Shown: positions 46,292 to 56,185, counted from the first letter of the stretch. The stretch: DNA of 64,000 nt from Sporosarcina ureae DSM 2281 (GCF_000425545.1 NZ_AUDQ01000002.1:186001-250000), one strand, 5' to 3'. The notes: a model not told the origin generated them from the sequence alone. Made by a program: numbers and translations.

Positions 46292-47797
46292 TTATTGTTC
46301 TACTATTGTTGTTGTATTTTCAATATCTACATCTGCCATCGGAATATCCAATGCTTTTGCTACGCCTTCACCGTATTTAGGATCCGCTAAGTAGCAGTGA
46401 CGGATATGCTTAATTTTGATCTCTTTCGGTGCGTCACCCATATTACGTGCAGTATTCTCAAATAAACGCTGCTGCTCTTCCATATTCAAAATATTGAACA
46501 ACTTGCCAGGCTGTGTGAAATAGTCATCGTCATCTTCACGGAAGTCCCAGTGATCTGCGTCGCCATGAATTTTTAGTGGCGGCTCTTTGAAGTCTGGTTG
46601 TTCTTGCCACTCACCATAGCTGTTTGGCTCGTAGTGAGTAGTAGAGCCCATATTGCCATCAACACGCATTGCACCATCACGGTGGAAGCTGTGGAACGGA
46701 CATTTTGGCGCGTTAACAGGAATCTGGTGATGATTGACACCTAAACGATAACGTTGTGCATCGCCATAAGAGAATAGACGAGCTTGCAACATTTTATCAG
46801 GTGAGAATCCAATACCCGGAACGACTGCTGCCGGTGTAAACGCAGCTTGTTCTACTTCAGCAAAGTAGTTTTCAGGGTTGCGGTTTAATTCGAATTCGCC
46901 GACTTCAATTAGAGGGAAGTCTTTTTTATACCACACTTTTGTTAAATCGAATGGATTATACGGCATTTTCATTGCTTGTTCTTCTGTCATCACTTGAATG
47001 TACATTTTCCATTTAGGGAAATTGCCATTATCGATGTTAGTTAGCAAATCGCGTTGTGAACTTTCACGGTCCGATGCAATCGTTGCTGCAGCTTCTTCAT
47101 CTGTCAGATTTTCAATACCTTGCTGGGAACGGAAGTGGAACTTAACCCAGTGACGTTCATTGTTTGCATTGATCATGCTGAATGTATGGCTACCGAAACC
47201 ATGCATTTCACGGTATGAACGAGGAAGGCCGCGGTCGCTCATTAAAATCGTAATCTGATGGAGCGCTTCAGGTAGGCCAGTCCAGAAATCCCAGTTGTTT
47301 TTCGGACTGCGCATGTTTGTACGTGGATCACGTTTAACTGCGTGGTTCAAGTCTGGGAATTGCAATGGATCACGGAAGAAGAATACAGGCGTATTGTTTC
47401 CGACCATGTCCCAGTTTCCTTCTTCAGTATAGAACTTCAAAGAAAATCCGCGGATATCGCGCTCTGCATCTGCTGCACCACGTTCACCTGCAACAGTGGA
47501 GAAGCGTGCGAACATTTCCGTCTGTTTACCAATCTCAGAAAATAGCTTTGCTTTCGTATACTTTGTAATATCATGCGTGACAGTGAAAGTACCGTATGCT
47601 CCAGATCCTTTCGCGTGCATACGACGCTCAGGAATGACTTCGCGATCAAAGTGCGCTAATTTTTCAAGTAACCATACATCTTGTAATAGAAGTGGACCTC
47701 TTGGACCAGCGGACATAGAGTTTTGGTTATCAACTACAGGTGCACCCGCAGCAGTCGTTAATTTTCTCTTTTGAGAATTGTTCTCATTTTTATTCAA
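46292..47797 (-). CDS. katA: Monofunctional heme catalase
   Basis: The 501-residue small-subunit catalase breaks down hydrogen peroxide. The distal histidine H61 ([12 protein letters not shown]), the catalytic asparagine N134 (VGNNTPVFF) and the proximal heme-ligand tyrosine in [14 protein letters not shown] are present. The start is a TTG codon at 47797, 8 nt after GAGGAGG. An extended -10 (TGGTATAAT on the minus strand) lies upstream. I could not support a full PerR box. Confidence 0.93.
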   Translation of the reverse strand: MNKNENNSQKRKLTTAAGAPVVDNQNSMSAGPRGPLLLQDVWLLEKLAHFDREVIPERRMHAKGSGAYGTFTVTHDITKYTKAKLFSEIGKQTEMFARFSTVAGERGAADAERDIRGFSLKFYTEEGNWDMVGNNTPVFFFRDPLQFPDLNHAVKRDPRTNMRSPKNNWDFWTGLPEALHQITILMSDRGLPRSYREMHGFGSHTFSMINANNERHWVKFHFRSQQGIENLTDEEAAATIASDRESSQRDLLTNIDNGNFPKWKMYIQVMTEEQAMKMPYNPFDLTKVWYKKDFPLIEVGEFELNRNPENYFAEVEQAAFTPAAVVPGIGFSPDKMLQARLFSYGDAQRYRLGVNHHQIPVNAPKCPFHSFHRDGAMRVDGNMGSTTHYEPNSYGEWQEQPDFKEPPLKIHGDADHWDFREDDDDYFTQPGKLFNILNMEEQQRLFENTARNMGDAPKEIKIKHIRHCYLADPKYGEGVAKALDIPMADVDIENTTTIVEQ

Positions 47798-48004
47798 AAT
47801 ATATTCCTCCTCAGTTGTTGGTTTATAACCTATGAATACTATTATACCAAAGCTAAATCAAAAAAGAAAGGATTATTATGTACTGCATATTCATCATAAT
47901 TTGTTGCCAACTATTTGTCTAGAAATACGATTTAGATTAAGTATCATTGTAGAATGATGTATAATAACAGGAGAAAATGTTTCGCATAGAAAGGATATCA
48001 ATAT

Positions 48005-48499
48005 ATGAGCACTATGAAAAAAACGTTTCTTTATTCCATTGTACTATGCAGTTTATCGTTAGTATTAGTCGCATGCAGTGATAAAGAAAAAGTAGCACCA
48101 CCAGAAACAACACCTGAACTAACTCCTGAAATTCCAGAAGAAGAGGAAGTCGTTGTGGCAGCTGTAGCAGACGAAGAGTTATATCAAAAAGTAGTGAATC
48201 AGCTAGAACAGGCGGGTTTAACAGTAGGCGAACCAGCTGAAGCTGCGATTGATATGTTTAACGCAGAAAGTGGCATGGTAGTAACGATCAATGGGGATGA
48301 TTTACTTCCATTACATCTTTATAAACTGGATCCATCTGACAAGCGCCTTGAAATAGTAGAAGAGACAGGCAATCTTCCGGTATTTATCGGCAGTAAGACA
48401 GAGCAGTTGGCCGTGAAAAAAATAGATCACTTCATTATATATCTTCATAAAGGACATCCTGATTACGATGAGGTTATGAAAATATTAGATACGATATGA
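48005..48499 (+). CDS. Small lipoprotein of unknown function
   Basis: The 164-residue protein has a lipoprotein signal with lipobox LVAC (C24). A Pro/Glu-rich linker (PPETTPELTPEIPEEEEV) and a ~110-residue domain (LYQKVVNQLEQAGLTVGEPAEAAIDMFNAE) follow. I do not recognise the domain. AAAGGA precedes ATG 48005; an internal ATG at 48014 is the alternative. TATAAT at 47960-47965 is a likely -10. It is monocistronic with a terminator. Confidence 0.82.
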   Translation: MSTMKKTFLYSIVLCSLSLVLVACSDKEKVAPPETTPELTPEIPEEEEVVVAAVADEELYQKVVNQLEQAGLTVGEPAEAAIDMFNAESGMVVTINGDDLLPLHLYKLDPSDKRLEIVEETGNLPVFIGSKTEQLAVKKIDHFIIYLHKGHPDYDEVMKILDTI

Positions 48500-48501
48500 T
48501 T

Positions 48502-48543
48502 AAAACGACTTGCTTCCATTTAAGGGGAGCAGGTCGTTTTTTG
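48502..48543 (+). terminator. Terminator of the lipoprotein gene
   Basis: AAAACGACTTGCTTCC pairs with GGGGAGCAGGTCGTTTT, followed by T residues. Confidence 0.85.
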
Positions 48544-48613
48544 TATATTCGAAGATTGACATATTGTATGAGGGGCTTAGTGAATTAGCAAATGATCATA
48601 ACAACAGCTTACC

Positions 48614-48759
48614 CGCTCATAACTTTCGTCAAGCGCTCATAGTTCTTGCATACCCGCTCTATAGCATGTTCTAACCGTTCATACTTACGAAGCACCCGCT
48701 CTATCATACTCGTTAACCGCTCAATGTAGTTATTCACCTGACAATGAACATAAAGGATC
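48614..48759. repeat. Degenerate 21-bp tandem repeat array upstream of cydA
   Basis: Six units begin CGCTC or close variants at 48614, 48634, 48655, 48676, 48697 and 48718. A weaker seventh starts at 48739, with a partial CGCCCATA at 48760. The period is 21 bp (the first unit is 20). The shared core is CGCTCATA or CGCTCTAT and the rest diverges. On the minus strand the period keeps one open frame of heptads (YERL/IERV). Confidence 0.75.
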
Positions 48760-48848
48760 CGCCCATACAACAGAAATCCTAGCCTACAAACCGCGGAGAA
48801 TAAGAGAAAAACTACTAAAAGTCAGTAAAACCGTCATCTTTCACGTGT

Positions 48849-48907
48849 TGTTACAAAGCCGCCATAACTTATAGACGATTTCGTCATAAGTTTGCAGATT
48901 TGTAACA
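48849..48907. promoter_or_regulatory. Long nested inverted repeat upstream of cydA
   Basis: TGTTACAAA (48849-48857) mirrors TTTGTAACA (48899-48907). Inside, AACTTAT mirrors ATAAGTT and GACG mirrors CGTC around ATTT. A further palindrome TAGTTCACGAACTA lies at 48921-48934. These are candidates for a redox-responsive operator or leader hairpin. No canonical Rex site is present. Confidence 0.6.
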
Positions 48908-48993
48908 GGAATATCGTACATAGTTCACGAACTAATTTTCGTTCTGCGTTATTCTAGGTAGTAGAAAGACAGTTCGAAAGGAGATCAACAAAA

Positions 48994-50400
48994 ATGTTGG
49001 AAGAAGTCTTATTAGCGAGAATCCAATTCGCATCTACTACATTGTTCCATTTCATTTTCGTCCCTTTGTCCATCGGCCTAGCACTGATTATAGCGATCAT
49101 GCAAACGATGTATGTAGTGAAGAAAGATGAAATCTACTTGAAAATGACGAAATTCTGGAGTGTGTTTTTCCTGATCAACTTCGCGATCGGTGTAGTGACT
49201 GGAATCATTCAAGAGTTTCAATTTGGAATGAACTGGTCGGCTTACTCTAGATTTGTTGGAGACATCTTTGGTGCTCCACTAGCTGTTGAAGCTTTACTAG
49301 CATTTTTCTTGGAATCTACGTTTATCGGAATTTGGATCTTCGGTTGGAATAAGCTACCGAAGAAATTACATTTAGCTTGTATTTGGTTAGTATCTATTGG
49401 GACGGTCATGTCCGCATTCTGGATATTGGCAGCTAACTCGTTCATGCAAAATCCAACAGGCTATGTATTACAAAACGGCCGTGCGGAAATGAATGACGTA
49501 GTAGCCTTGCTGATGAATGAAAAATTATGGGTCGCGTTCCCACATACGATTTTCGGCAGTTTTGCTACTGGTTCATTCTTCGTAGTCGGTGTCAGCGCGT
49601 GGTATTTGATTAAGAAACGAAAAGTAGACTTCTTTAAAAAGTCTTTGACGATTTCATTAGTCGTCGGTATGTTGTCAGGTCTTGGTATTGCGTTTACAGG
49701 TCACGCACAAGCTCAATACTTGATGCATGCACAACCAATGAAGATGGCTGCAGCAGAAGCGCTATGGGAAGATAGTGGAGATCCGGCTGCATGGACATTG
49801 TTCGCAAAGATTGACGTGGAAAATCGAGAGACAACTAAACGACTTGATATACCTTATATGTTGAGTTATTTAACATACAGTGAGTTTAAAGGGAAAGTAC
49901 AAGGTATGAACGCATTGGAACAACAAATGATTGAAAAGCATGGGGAAGGGGAATATCTTCCACCTGTTAAAACGACATTCTGGAGCTTCCGTATAATGGT
50001 TGTTACAGGCGGTACACTACTTGGATTAGGTGCACTTGGTTTATTCCTAATGTTCCGAAAGAAAATTATGGAGTCCGTTTGGTTCTTACGACTTCTAATA
50101 GTGGGGATTTTCCTACCGTTTATAGGAAACTCATTTGGTTGGATTATGTCTGAAATGGGACGGCAGCCATGGGTAGTAAATGGCTTAATGAAAACAGCTG
50201 ATGGAATTTCACCGAACGTCTCAGCAGGGCAGATTCTATTTTCACTTATTTCGTTTTCTACCATCTATACGATTCTCGGTATCATCATGGTCGTATTGTT
50301 CGTGAAATTCATCCAGCGTGGTCCGGAAGAACAGCCAGAAGAGGATGTATCGGCAACAGATCCGTTTGAAACAGGAGGTGCAGGACATGCCATTAAGTGA
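48994..50400 (+). CDS. cydA: Cytochrome bd ubiquinol oxidase subunit I
   Basis: CydA carries the three hemes and the quinol site of the bd oxidase, which reduces O2 with high affinity. The 468-residue protein begins LLARIQFASTTLFHFIFVPLSIG with heme ligand H19. It contains the conserved GRQPWVV motif and nine hydrophobic segments. The short Q-loop length fits the Bacillus-type enzyme. GAAAGGAGA precedes the ATG. It overlaps cydB by 14 nt. Confidence 0.96.
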   Translation: MLEEVLLARIQFASTTLFHFIFVPLSIGLALIIAIMQTMYVVKKDEIYLKMTKFWSVFFLINFAIGVVTGIIQEFQFGMNWSAYSRFVGDIFGAPLAVEALLAFFLESTFIGIWIFGWNKLPKKLHLACIWLVSIGTVMSAFWILAANSFMQNPTGYVLQNGRAEMNDVVALLMNEKLWVAFPHTIFGSFATGSFFVVGVSAWYLIKKRKVDFFKKSLTISLVVGMLSGLGIAFTGHAQAQYLMHAQPMKMAAAEALWEDSGDPAAWTLFAKIDVENRETTKRLDIPYMLSYLTYSEFKGKVQGMNALEQQMIEKHGEGEYLPPVKTTFWSFRIMVVTGGTLLGLGALGLFLMFRKKIMESVWFLRLLIVGIFLPFIGNSFGWIMSEMGRQPWVVNGLMKTADGISPNVSAGQILFSLISFSTIYTILGIIMVVLFVKFIQRGPEEQPEEDVSATDPFETGGAGHAIK

Positions 50401-51403
50401 TATTTGGTTCATATTGATCGCTGTCCTATTCATAGGGTTTATCTTCTTAGAAGGATTTGACTTCGGTGTCGGGATGAGTACGAAGTTCTTAGCACGTAAT
50501 GATTTGGAAAAACGAGTTGTCATGAATACAATTGGACCCGTTTGGGATGCTAATGAAGTATGGTTGATTACTGCGGGTGGTGCGATGTTCGCTGCATTCC
50601 CACACTGGTATGCGACCGCTTTTAGTGGTTTCTATTTACCATTTGTTGTCTTGTTGCTAGCCTTCATCATACGAGGTGTAGCATTCGAGTTTCGTAATAA
50701 GGTCGATTCGAAAGCTTGGGTCAAGACATGGGACTGGGCGGTGTTCATCGGTAGTATCTTACCTCCATTCCTATTTGGCGTATTCTTCACGAGCTTAATT
50801 CGTGGATTACCGATTGATGGAGATATGAACATGTATGCAAGCTTTACGGATTTTATAAATGTCTACACAGTTATTGGTGGTGTGACATTTGTTCTGTTAT
50901 CGTATCTGCATGGTTTGCTGTTTATCGGCTTGAAAACTGTAGACGACTTACGAGAGCGTGCAAATGCAGCAGCACGTAAAGTGTACGCATTGACTGGTGT
51001 ATTCCTCGTATTATTTATCATCTTTACGTATTTGGATACAGATGCCTTTACAGATCATGGAGCTATTTTGATTCCGATGTATGGTTTGGTGGTTGTATTA
51101 TACGGATTACTGTTCTTCTTCTTGAAAACAAAACGAGAAGGACTGAGCTTTACGATGACTGGTCTAGTGTTAATCATTGTCATGGCAAGCTTTTTCATCG
51201 CGCTATTCCCGAATGTGATGATCAGCTCAATGGATCCTGCATTTAATATGTCGATTGCAGATGCGGCTTCAGGAGACTATTCATTGAAGATCATGACAAT
51301 CGTAGCGTTTACTATGGTGCCAATCGTTTTGGCGTATACAATTTGGAGTTATTACGTGTTCCGTAAACGGTTGACAGGTGATAAGGAGCATCTAGAATAC
51401 TAA
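50387..51403 (+). CDS. cydB: Cytochrome bd ubiquinol oxidase subunit II
   Basis: The 338-residue membrane partner of CydA begins MPLSDIWFILIAVLFIGFIFLEG. It has the family segment NTIGPVWDANEVWLITAGGAMFAAFP. ATG 50387 lies behind GGAGGTG inside the end of cydA. The frame is open further upstream but those residues are hydrophilic and not family-like. Its stop overlaps the cydD start (TAATG). Confidence 0.96.
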   Translation: MPLSDIWFILIAVLFIGFIFLEGFDFGVGMSTKFLARNDLEKRVVMNTIGPVWDANEVWLITAGGAMFAAFPHWYATAFSGFYLPFVVLLLAFIIRGVAFEFRNKVDSKAWVKTWDWAVFIGSILPPFLFGVFFTSLIRGLPIDGDMNMYASFTDFINVYTVIGGVTFVLLSYLHGLLFIGLKTVDDLRERANAAARKVYALTGVFLVLFIIFTYLDTDAFTDHGAILIPMYGLVVVLYGLLFFFLKTKREGLSFTMTGLVLIIVMASFFIALFPNVMISSMDPAFNMSIADAASGDYSLKIMTIVAFTMVPIVLAYTIWSYYVFRKRLTGDKEHLEY

Positions 51404-53124
51404 TGGATAAATACTTGCTTCAATACAAAGGAAGTAAACAAGTGATGGTGTTGATTGGACTACTTACTGTAGTTCAATCCATCGCCATTGTGATTCAAGC
51501 GATCTTTTTAGCGAAAGCCATTACACAATTGTTCCAAGGTGCAGACTGGAGTGAAGCACTTCGGTCATTTGTGATTTTTGTCGTAGCAAACAGTCTACGT
51601 CATGTGATCCAATGGGCGAAGGAACGTATTTCGTATCGCTTTGCCGATCTAACAGCAAAGGATTATGAGCAACAATTATTGAAGAAGATTTTTGATCTTG
51701 GTCCTCAAGTAGTTGGGAAATATGGTTCTGGACATTTGGTAACACTTGGTTTAGAAGGTGTCCCGAAGTTTAGAAAGTATGTAGAATTGCTTATACCACG
51801 GACGTTAGCGATGGCTATTGTTCCGTTTGTCATTGTGGTATATGTCTTTACTCTAGATATTATGTCGGCTGTGACACTTATTATAGTTTTGCCAATTCTG
51901 ATCATTTTCCTAATTCTGATCGGACTCGTTTCTAAGAAGAAAATTGATGAACAGATGGATACGTACCGCTTACTCTCACGGCACTTTGTCGATTCATTAC
52001 GGGGAATTGTGACACTGAAATACTTAGGGCGTAGCCGAGCGCATGAGCAATCCATTGCTATAGTCAGTAATAAATATCGTATTGCGACGAATCGATCGTT
52101 GCGCTATGCGTTTCTATCTTCGTTTTCACTGGATTTCTTTGCAAGTCTTTCTGTAGCGGTAGTGGCGGTTGAACTTGGTTTGCGATTGATTAATGGACAA
52201 ATTCTTCTTGAACCGTCTCTTGCTATTTTGATTCTGGCGCCAGAATTTTTCTCGCCTGTTAGAGAGTTAGGGAATGACTTCCATGCGACAGCTGACGGCA
52301 AGGATGCAAGCTTACAAATCCACAGTATCTTAGAAGAGGAAACAGTTGTTCATCCAGTGATGGTTTCACCGATTGCTGCTTGGAACGACGTGTCGAAGAT
52401 AGAATTACGCAATGTCGAAGTCAAAATTAATGAACAAACAATTTTTGAAGGTTTGGATTTAGAGTTACAAGGATTCACAAAAGTAGGCGTCATTGGTCAT
52501 TCAGGAGCAGGGAAATCAACACTTATTGATGTCTTATCAGGTTTCACACTACCGACTGATGGAAGTTGCATACTGGATGGAAAAGTAGTACCGCACCTAG
52601 CGACCGCTGATTGGCAAAAACAAATTGCCTATATTCCACAACATCCTACGATTTTCCCGGATACTGTCATGGGAAATATTCGCTTTTATGAACCAGATGC
52701 TACATTGCAGGAAGTACAAGAGGCGGCGGAGCGTGTGGGTCTTGATCAGTTGATCGCAACATTCCCGGCAGGTTATGAAGAACGGATCGGAGCGGGTGGA
52801 AGAGTTCTGAGCGGCGGAGAAGAACAGCGGATTGCGCTCGCTCGTTCGTTACTACAACGTCGTCAAATTTTATTATTCGATGAGCCAACCGCACATTTGG
52901 ATATTGAAACAGAGCATGAATTAAAGCAAATGATGTTACCGCTTCTAGAAGATAAACTCGTGGTGTTTGCTACCCATCGCATTCATTGGATGCAGGAAAT
53001 GGATACCATTGTAGTACTAGAAAATGGTAAAGTGGTGGAAACGGGCTCTCACGAACAATTATTGCACAAAGACGGAGCCTACTGTCGTTTACTTGAAGCG
53101 CGTGGAAGGGGGCATGCTGTATGA
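51403..53124 (+). CDS. cydD: Heterodimeric ABC exporter subunit CydD
   Basis: CydDC is needed for assembly of cytochrome bd; it has been assigned thiol or heme transport. This 573-residue half-transporter has a six-TM domain (1-~320) and an ATPase with Walker A GHSGAGKST, signature LSGGEEQRIALARS and Walker B ILLFDEPTAHLD. The third gene of cydABDC, coupled at both ends (TAATG and ATGA). Confidence 0.94.
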   Translation: MDKYLLQYKGSKQVMVLIGLLTVVQSIAIVIQAIFLAKAITQLFQGADWSEALRSFVIFVVANSLRHVIQWAKERISYRFADLTAKDYEQQLLKKIFDLGPQVVGKYGSGHLVTLGLEGVPKFRKYVELLIPRTLAMAIVPFVIVVYVFTLDIMSAVTLIIVLPILIIFLILIGLVSKKKIDEQMDTYRLLSRHFVDSLRGIVTLKYLGRSRAHEQSIAIVSNKYRIATNRSLRYAFLSSFSLDFFASLSVAVVAVELGLRLINGQILLEPSLAILILAPEFFSPVRELGNDFHATADGKDASLQIHSILEEETVVHPVMVSPIAAWNDVSKIELRNVEVKINEQTIFEGLDLELQGFTKVGVIGHSGAGKSTLIDVLSGFTLPTDGSCILDGKVVPHLATADWQKQIAYIPQHPTIFPDTVMGNIRFYEPDATLQEVQEAAERVGLDQLIATFPAGYEERIGAGGRVLSGGEEQRIALARSLLQRRQILLFDEPTAHLDIETEHELKQMMLPLLEDKLVVFATHRIHWMQEMDTIVVLENGKVVETGSHEQLLHKDGAYCRLLEARGRGHAV

Positions 53125-54848
53125 ACTTGTACCAACAACATATACTTCCCTATGCCCGTAAATATAATAAAACGATACTATCGACTATACTGCTTGGAAC
53201 ACTGACAATACTTTCTGCTGCGATGTTGACCTTTACATCTGGATATTTAATATCCCGTACATCGGAAAGGCCTGAAACAATATTACTCGTTTATATTCCG
53301 ATTGTGGCAGTTCGGACATTTGGTATTTCGCGTGCTGCCTTACGATATGTAGAGCGTCTGCTCGGCCACAATGCGGTATTGAAAATTATTGCCGATATGC
53401 GGGTGCAGCTTTATCACGTACTGGAGCCGCAAGCATTATTCATTCGTTCGCGTTTTCAAACGGGAGATTTACTTGGTGCACTAGCGGATGATATTGAACA
53501 TTTACAGGATGTGTATATCCGTACGCTGTTTCCTACGGTCATCGGTTTATTCTTATTCAGTTTTTCTGTAATTGTATTGGCTGTTTATGATTGGAAATTC
53601 GCGCTCATTATGGCCTTGTTACTAGCGATCGTGACGTTTGTTTATCCAATGCTTTCACTCTATATGATGAAGAAAAATCAGCTACAATCGAAAAAACTTC
53701 ACAGTCAATTGTATAATACGATGACAGAAGGTATTTTTGGTTTGCGAGATTGGATCATTAGCGGCAGAAAAGAACAATTTCTAGCTTCATTTAGAGAGGA
53801 AAGTCATGCGAGTCATGCCGTTGATAAAAAACTAGCGTATTGGCAACAATCTCGTACGATGCAATTGCAAATTTTTTCTGGACTACTGGTCTTAGTCGTC
53901 GGTATTTGGGCAGGACAGCAAGCCGCAACTGGTTCGTTGGCACCCACGTATATCGCAGCATTTACATTGGTTACGCTGCCGATTTTAGAAGGCTTGATAC
54001 CTGTTTCATTCGCGATCGAACGTTTACCTGCTTATGAAGCTTCTTTACAGAGAATTGACACTATTCATCAGCAAAACACTGCAGAGGAACAAATCGCAAT
54101 GGAGCTAGGTAGTGTAGATGAAGCTTTTATAGTTCTCGACAATGTCAGTTATCGTTATGAAGGCCAGGAAGAAAATGCGGTACAGAATATTTCGCTTGCG
54201 ATTCAACCAGGCGAAAAAGTTGCAGTACTTGGAAAGAGCGGCGCAGGAAAATCCACTCTTATACAGTTATTAGTAGGCACTGTGCAGCCGACAAGCGGAC
54301 AAGTACATGTCAATGAACGATCTGCATCTCTTTATGGAGACTCTATTTATGAAATCATGAGCGTCTTGAATCAAAAGCCTTATCTTTTTGCCACAACAGT
54401 TCTGAATAACATAAAACTTGGCGACGCATCGGCTACTTTAGAAGACGTACAATTGGTAGCTGAACAAGTCGGTTTGTATGAGTATTTGAAATTACTTCCT
54501 GAAGGTTTGAACACTCAAATGGAAGAAACAGGACAACGCTTCTCGGGTGGAGAGCGTCAACGGATTGCACTGGCACGAATTTTATTGAAACAAACGCCAG
54601 TTGTCATTTTGGATGAGCCAACTGTTGGATTGGATCCAGTAACAGAGCACTCTCTTGTAGAAACACTTCATCACTCTCTAGAAGGTAAAACGGTCGTATG
54701 GATTACGCATCACTTAATGGGCATGGAGAAAATGGATCGTATTATTTTCATGGATCATGGTGAAGTCATTATGAACGGGACACATAAAGAGTTATTAGCT
54801 ACGAATGAGAGGTATCGTCAGTTGTATGCATTGGATCAAGGTATATAA
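53121..54848 (+). CDS. cydC: Heterodimeric ABC exporter subunit CydC
   Basis: The 575-residue partner of CydD has a six-TM domain and an ATPase with Walker A GKSGAGKST, signature FSGGERQRIALARI and Walker B VVILDEPTVGLD. It overlaps cydD by 4 nt (ATGA) and closes the operon, which ends in a strong terminator. Confidence 0.94.
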   Translation: MNLYQQHILPYARKYNKTILSTILLGTLTILSAAMLTFTSGYLISRTSERPETILLVYIPIVAVRTFGISRAALRYVERLLGHNAVLKIIADMRVQLYHVLEPQALFIRSRFQTGDLLGALADDIEHLQDVYIRTLFPTVIGLFLFSFSVIVLAVYDWKFALIMALLLAIVTFVYPMLSLYMMKKNQLQSKKLHSQLYNTMTEGIFGLRDWIISGRKEQFLASFREESHASHAVDKKLAYWQQSRTMQLQIFSGLLVLVVGIWAGQQAATGSLAPTYIAAFTLVTLPILEGLIPVSFAIERLPAYEASLQRIDTIHQQNTAEEQIAMELGSVDEAFIVLDNVSYRYEGQEENAVQNISLAIQPGEKVAVLGKSGAGKSTLIQLLVGTVQPTSGQVHVNERSASLYGDSIYEIMSVLNQKPYLFATTVLNNIKLGDASATLEDVQLVAEQVGLYEYLKLLPEGLNTQMEETGQRFSGGERQRIALARILLKQTPVVILDEPTVGLDPVTEHSLVETLHHSLEGKTVVWITHHLMGMEKMDRIIFMDHGEVIMNGTHKELLATNERYRQLYALDQGI

Positions 54849-54887
54849 TCTGATTACATTTTAGTGCCTATCATAAACAGGTTATAA

Positions 54888-54932
54888 AAAACGACGATGT
54901 CATTTCTTTAACAGAGAAGACATCGTCGTTTT
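54888..54932 (+). terminator. Terminator of cydABDC
   Basis: AAAACGACGATGTC (54888-54901) pairs perfectly with GACATCGTCGTTTT (54919-54932), with TTTCT/AGAGAA inside. Confidence 0.85.
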
Positions 54933-54985
54933 AGTTTCTGGATATAGAGAATCGGCTAAGCTCGTTGTTTTCATCTCACTATCGC

Positions 54986-55349
54986 CTAGAAAGCAGGTAG
55001 ATGTATGAAATAGCCGAGTAGCAAGCAAATTGCAGTTGAAACGATTACGCCGGGTGTAGCAAACGAGACATATCGTTTATCCCGCTCATCTCTGGAACAA
55101 AGTATCCGAATGTCACCGTCCAGGAGCCATAGATCATAAACCATCGCTTAATCTTGTGCATATGATGTGGCGTAAGGAATAAGTAATTTCCAACACGATG
55201 AATCAATGGTTTACAAGTTTTCTGCCAATCATATAAGTAAACAATGTGCCGACCATAACTCCAGATAGTGTGAAAACAATTGTGAATACAAACTGGAATG
55301 TACTTGCTGAAGTTAAATAACCGGCGAATGCTACACGCACTTCATCTAC
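54986..55349 (-). pseudogene. Decayed DedA-family membrane protein gene (ybfM/petA-like)
   Basis: Immediately after the psd stop on the minus strand three frames together spell a DedA protein. Frame 1 (55349-55203) reads VRVAFAGYLTSASTFQFVF and ends MIGRKLVNH-stop. Frame 2 (55212-55045) continues KPLIHRVGNYLFLTP, then RWFMIYGSWTVTFGYFVPE, and stops at LLHPA. Frame 3 (about 55090-54986) gives a TM-like end VIVSTAICLLLGYF. The first shift is explained by one lost base (GGT to GT, restoring RKLGKPL). The N-terminal third is missing. In B. subtilis the DedA gene ybfM lies between pssA and psd, so this is probably its relic. Confidence 0.68.
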
Positions 55350-56129
55350 TTATGATTGCCACTTTCCGATCCTATCACCAACTTGAACTTCTGTAAAAGG
55401 CACTTCTTCTGGCTTGAATGCGTCATTCTGTTCAATGAATAAAATAACAGTAGATCCAAATGCAAAATGACCAAAATCTTGACCTTTTACACAAGTAGTT
55501 TCAGAATTCGCAATGCGGACACTGTTTACATTTAAGGCACCAACCTTGACGATTGCTACTTGTCCAAAGTCAGTTGAGAGTTCCGAAATGACTCGATGGT
55601 TGGAAGAAAATACGTCGTTACGCATACGAATTCCTAAATTATTTACCGGATACGAGGTAGAACCTAATGCATAGCGATTTACTAGCGTTCCGGAAATAGG
55701 ATAATGGAAATGATGATAATGTCTGGGAGAAAGATAGAATAGATAATAATAGCCATTCGTATAGCGAGAGGCTTTATCTGCGTCACCAAGCAGTGAAGCT
55801 AGACTGTATGTTTTATCTTTCACACAAAATTGTTGTTGTGTATCGATAATGCCAGAGTCGCTCAACACACCGTCAACTGGAGAGATTAAAGTCTTTGGAT
55901 TGCTATCAATCAATCTTTTGCCAGTTTGTAATGAACGAGTAAAGAAGGCATTGAGACTAGTATATTGTTCAATTGGGTATTCTGCTTCGTCTATTTGAAT
56001 ATGATAGAACGACGCAAAAGGCTTAATTAGCGGTTTGCTAATGCGTGAGGTAGTTACTTGTTTAAGCAAAGCGGAACTGACTGGTGACCCGGTTAATTCA
56101 ACAAATGATTTAAAAATACGTGTTTTCAT
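55350..56129 (-). CDS. psd: Phosphatidylserine decarboxylase proenzyme
   Basis: Psd makes phosphatidylethanolamine from phosphatidylserine. The 259-residue proenzyme has the self-cleavage site G225-S226 in FAFGSTVILF, where the serine becomes the pyruvoyl group. The D86 (PVDG) and H142 (YHHFHYPISG) partners of the catalytic triad are also present. AAAGGAAG lies before the ATG. It is divergent from pssA, which supplies its substrate. Confidence 0.95.
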   Translation of the reverse strand: MKTRIFKSFVELTGSPVSSALLKQVTTSRISKPLIKPFASFYHIQIDEAEYPIEQYTSLNAFFTRSLQTGKRLIDSNPKTLISPVDGVLSDSGIIDTQQQFCVKDKTYSLASLLGDADKASRYTNGYYYLFYLSPRHYHHFHYPISGTLVNRYALGSTSYPVNNLGIRMRNDVFSSNHRVISELSTDFGQVAIVKVGALNVNSVRIANSETTCVKGQDFGHFAFGSTVILFIEQNDAFKPEEVPFTEVQVGDRIGKWQS

Positions 56130-56185
56130 CTTTTCTTCCTTTCATTAAAAGCATATACTAAAGAAGTGTACGAGGAGGCTGAAAC

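Noticed and set aside
47798..47880. PerR box upstream of katA
   Set aside because: Only one half resembles TTATAAT; the second half does not match the 7-1-7 inverted repeat.
48614..48759. CRISPR array
   Set aside because: The units are degenerate and have no constant repeat alternating with unique spacers, and no cas genes are nearby.
48609..48770. Minus-strand open frame of 42-53 codons with YERL/IERV heptads as a gene
   Set aside because: The ribosome-binding site is weak, the start is TTG or GTG, and the frame is a direct result of the 21-bp tandem repeat. I kept it as a finding and repeat, not as a CDS.
48840..48940. Canonical Rex operator upstream of cydA
   Set aside because: The palindromes present do not match TTGTGAANNNNTTCACAA.
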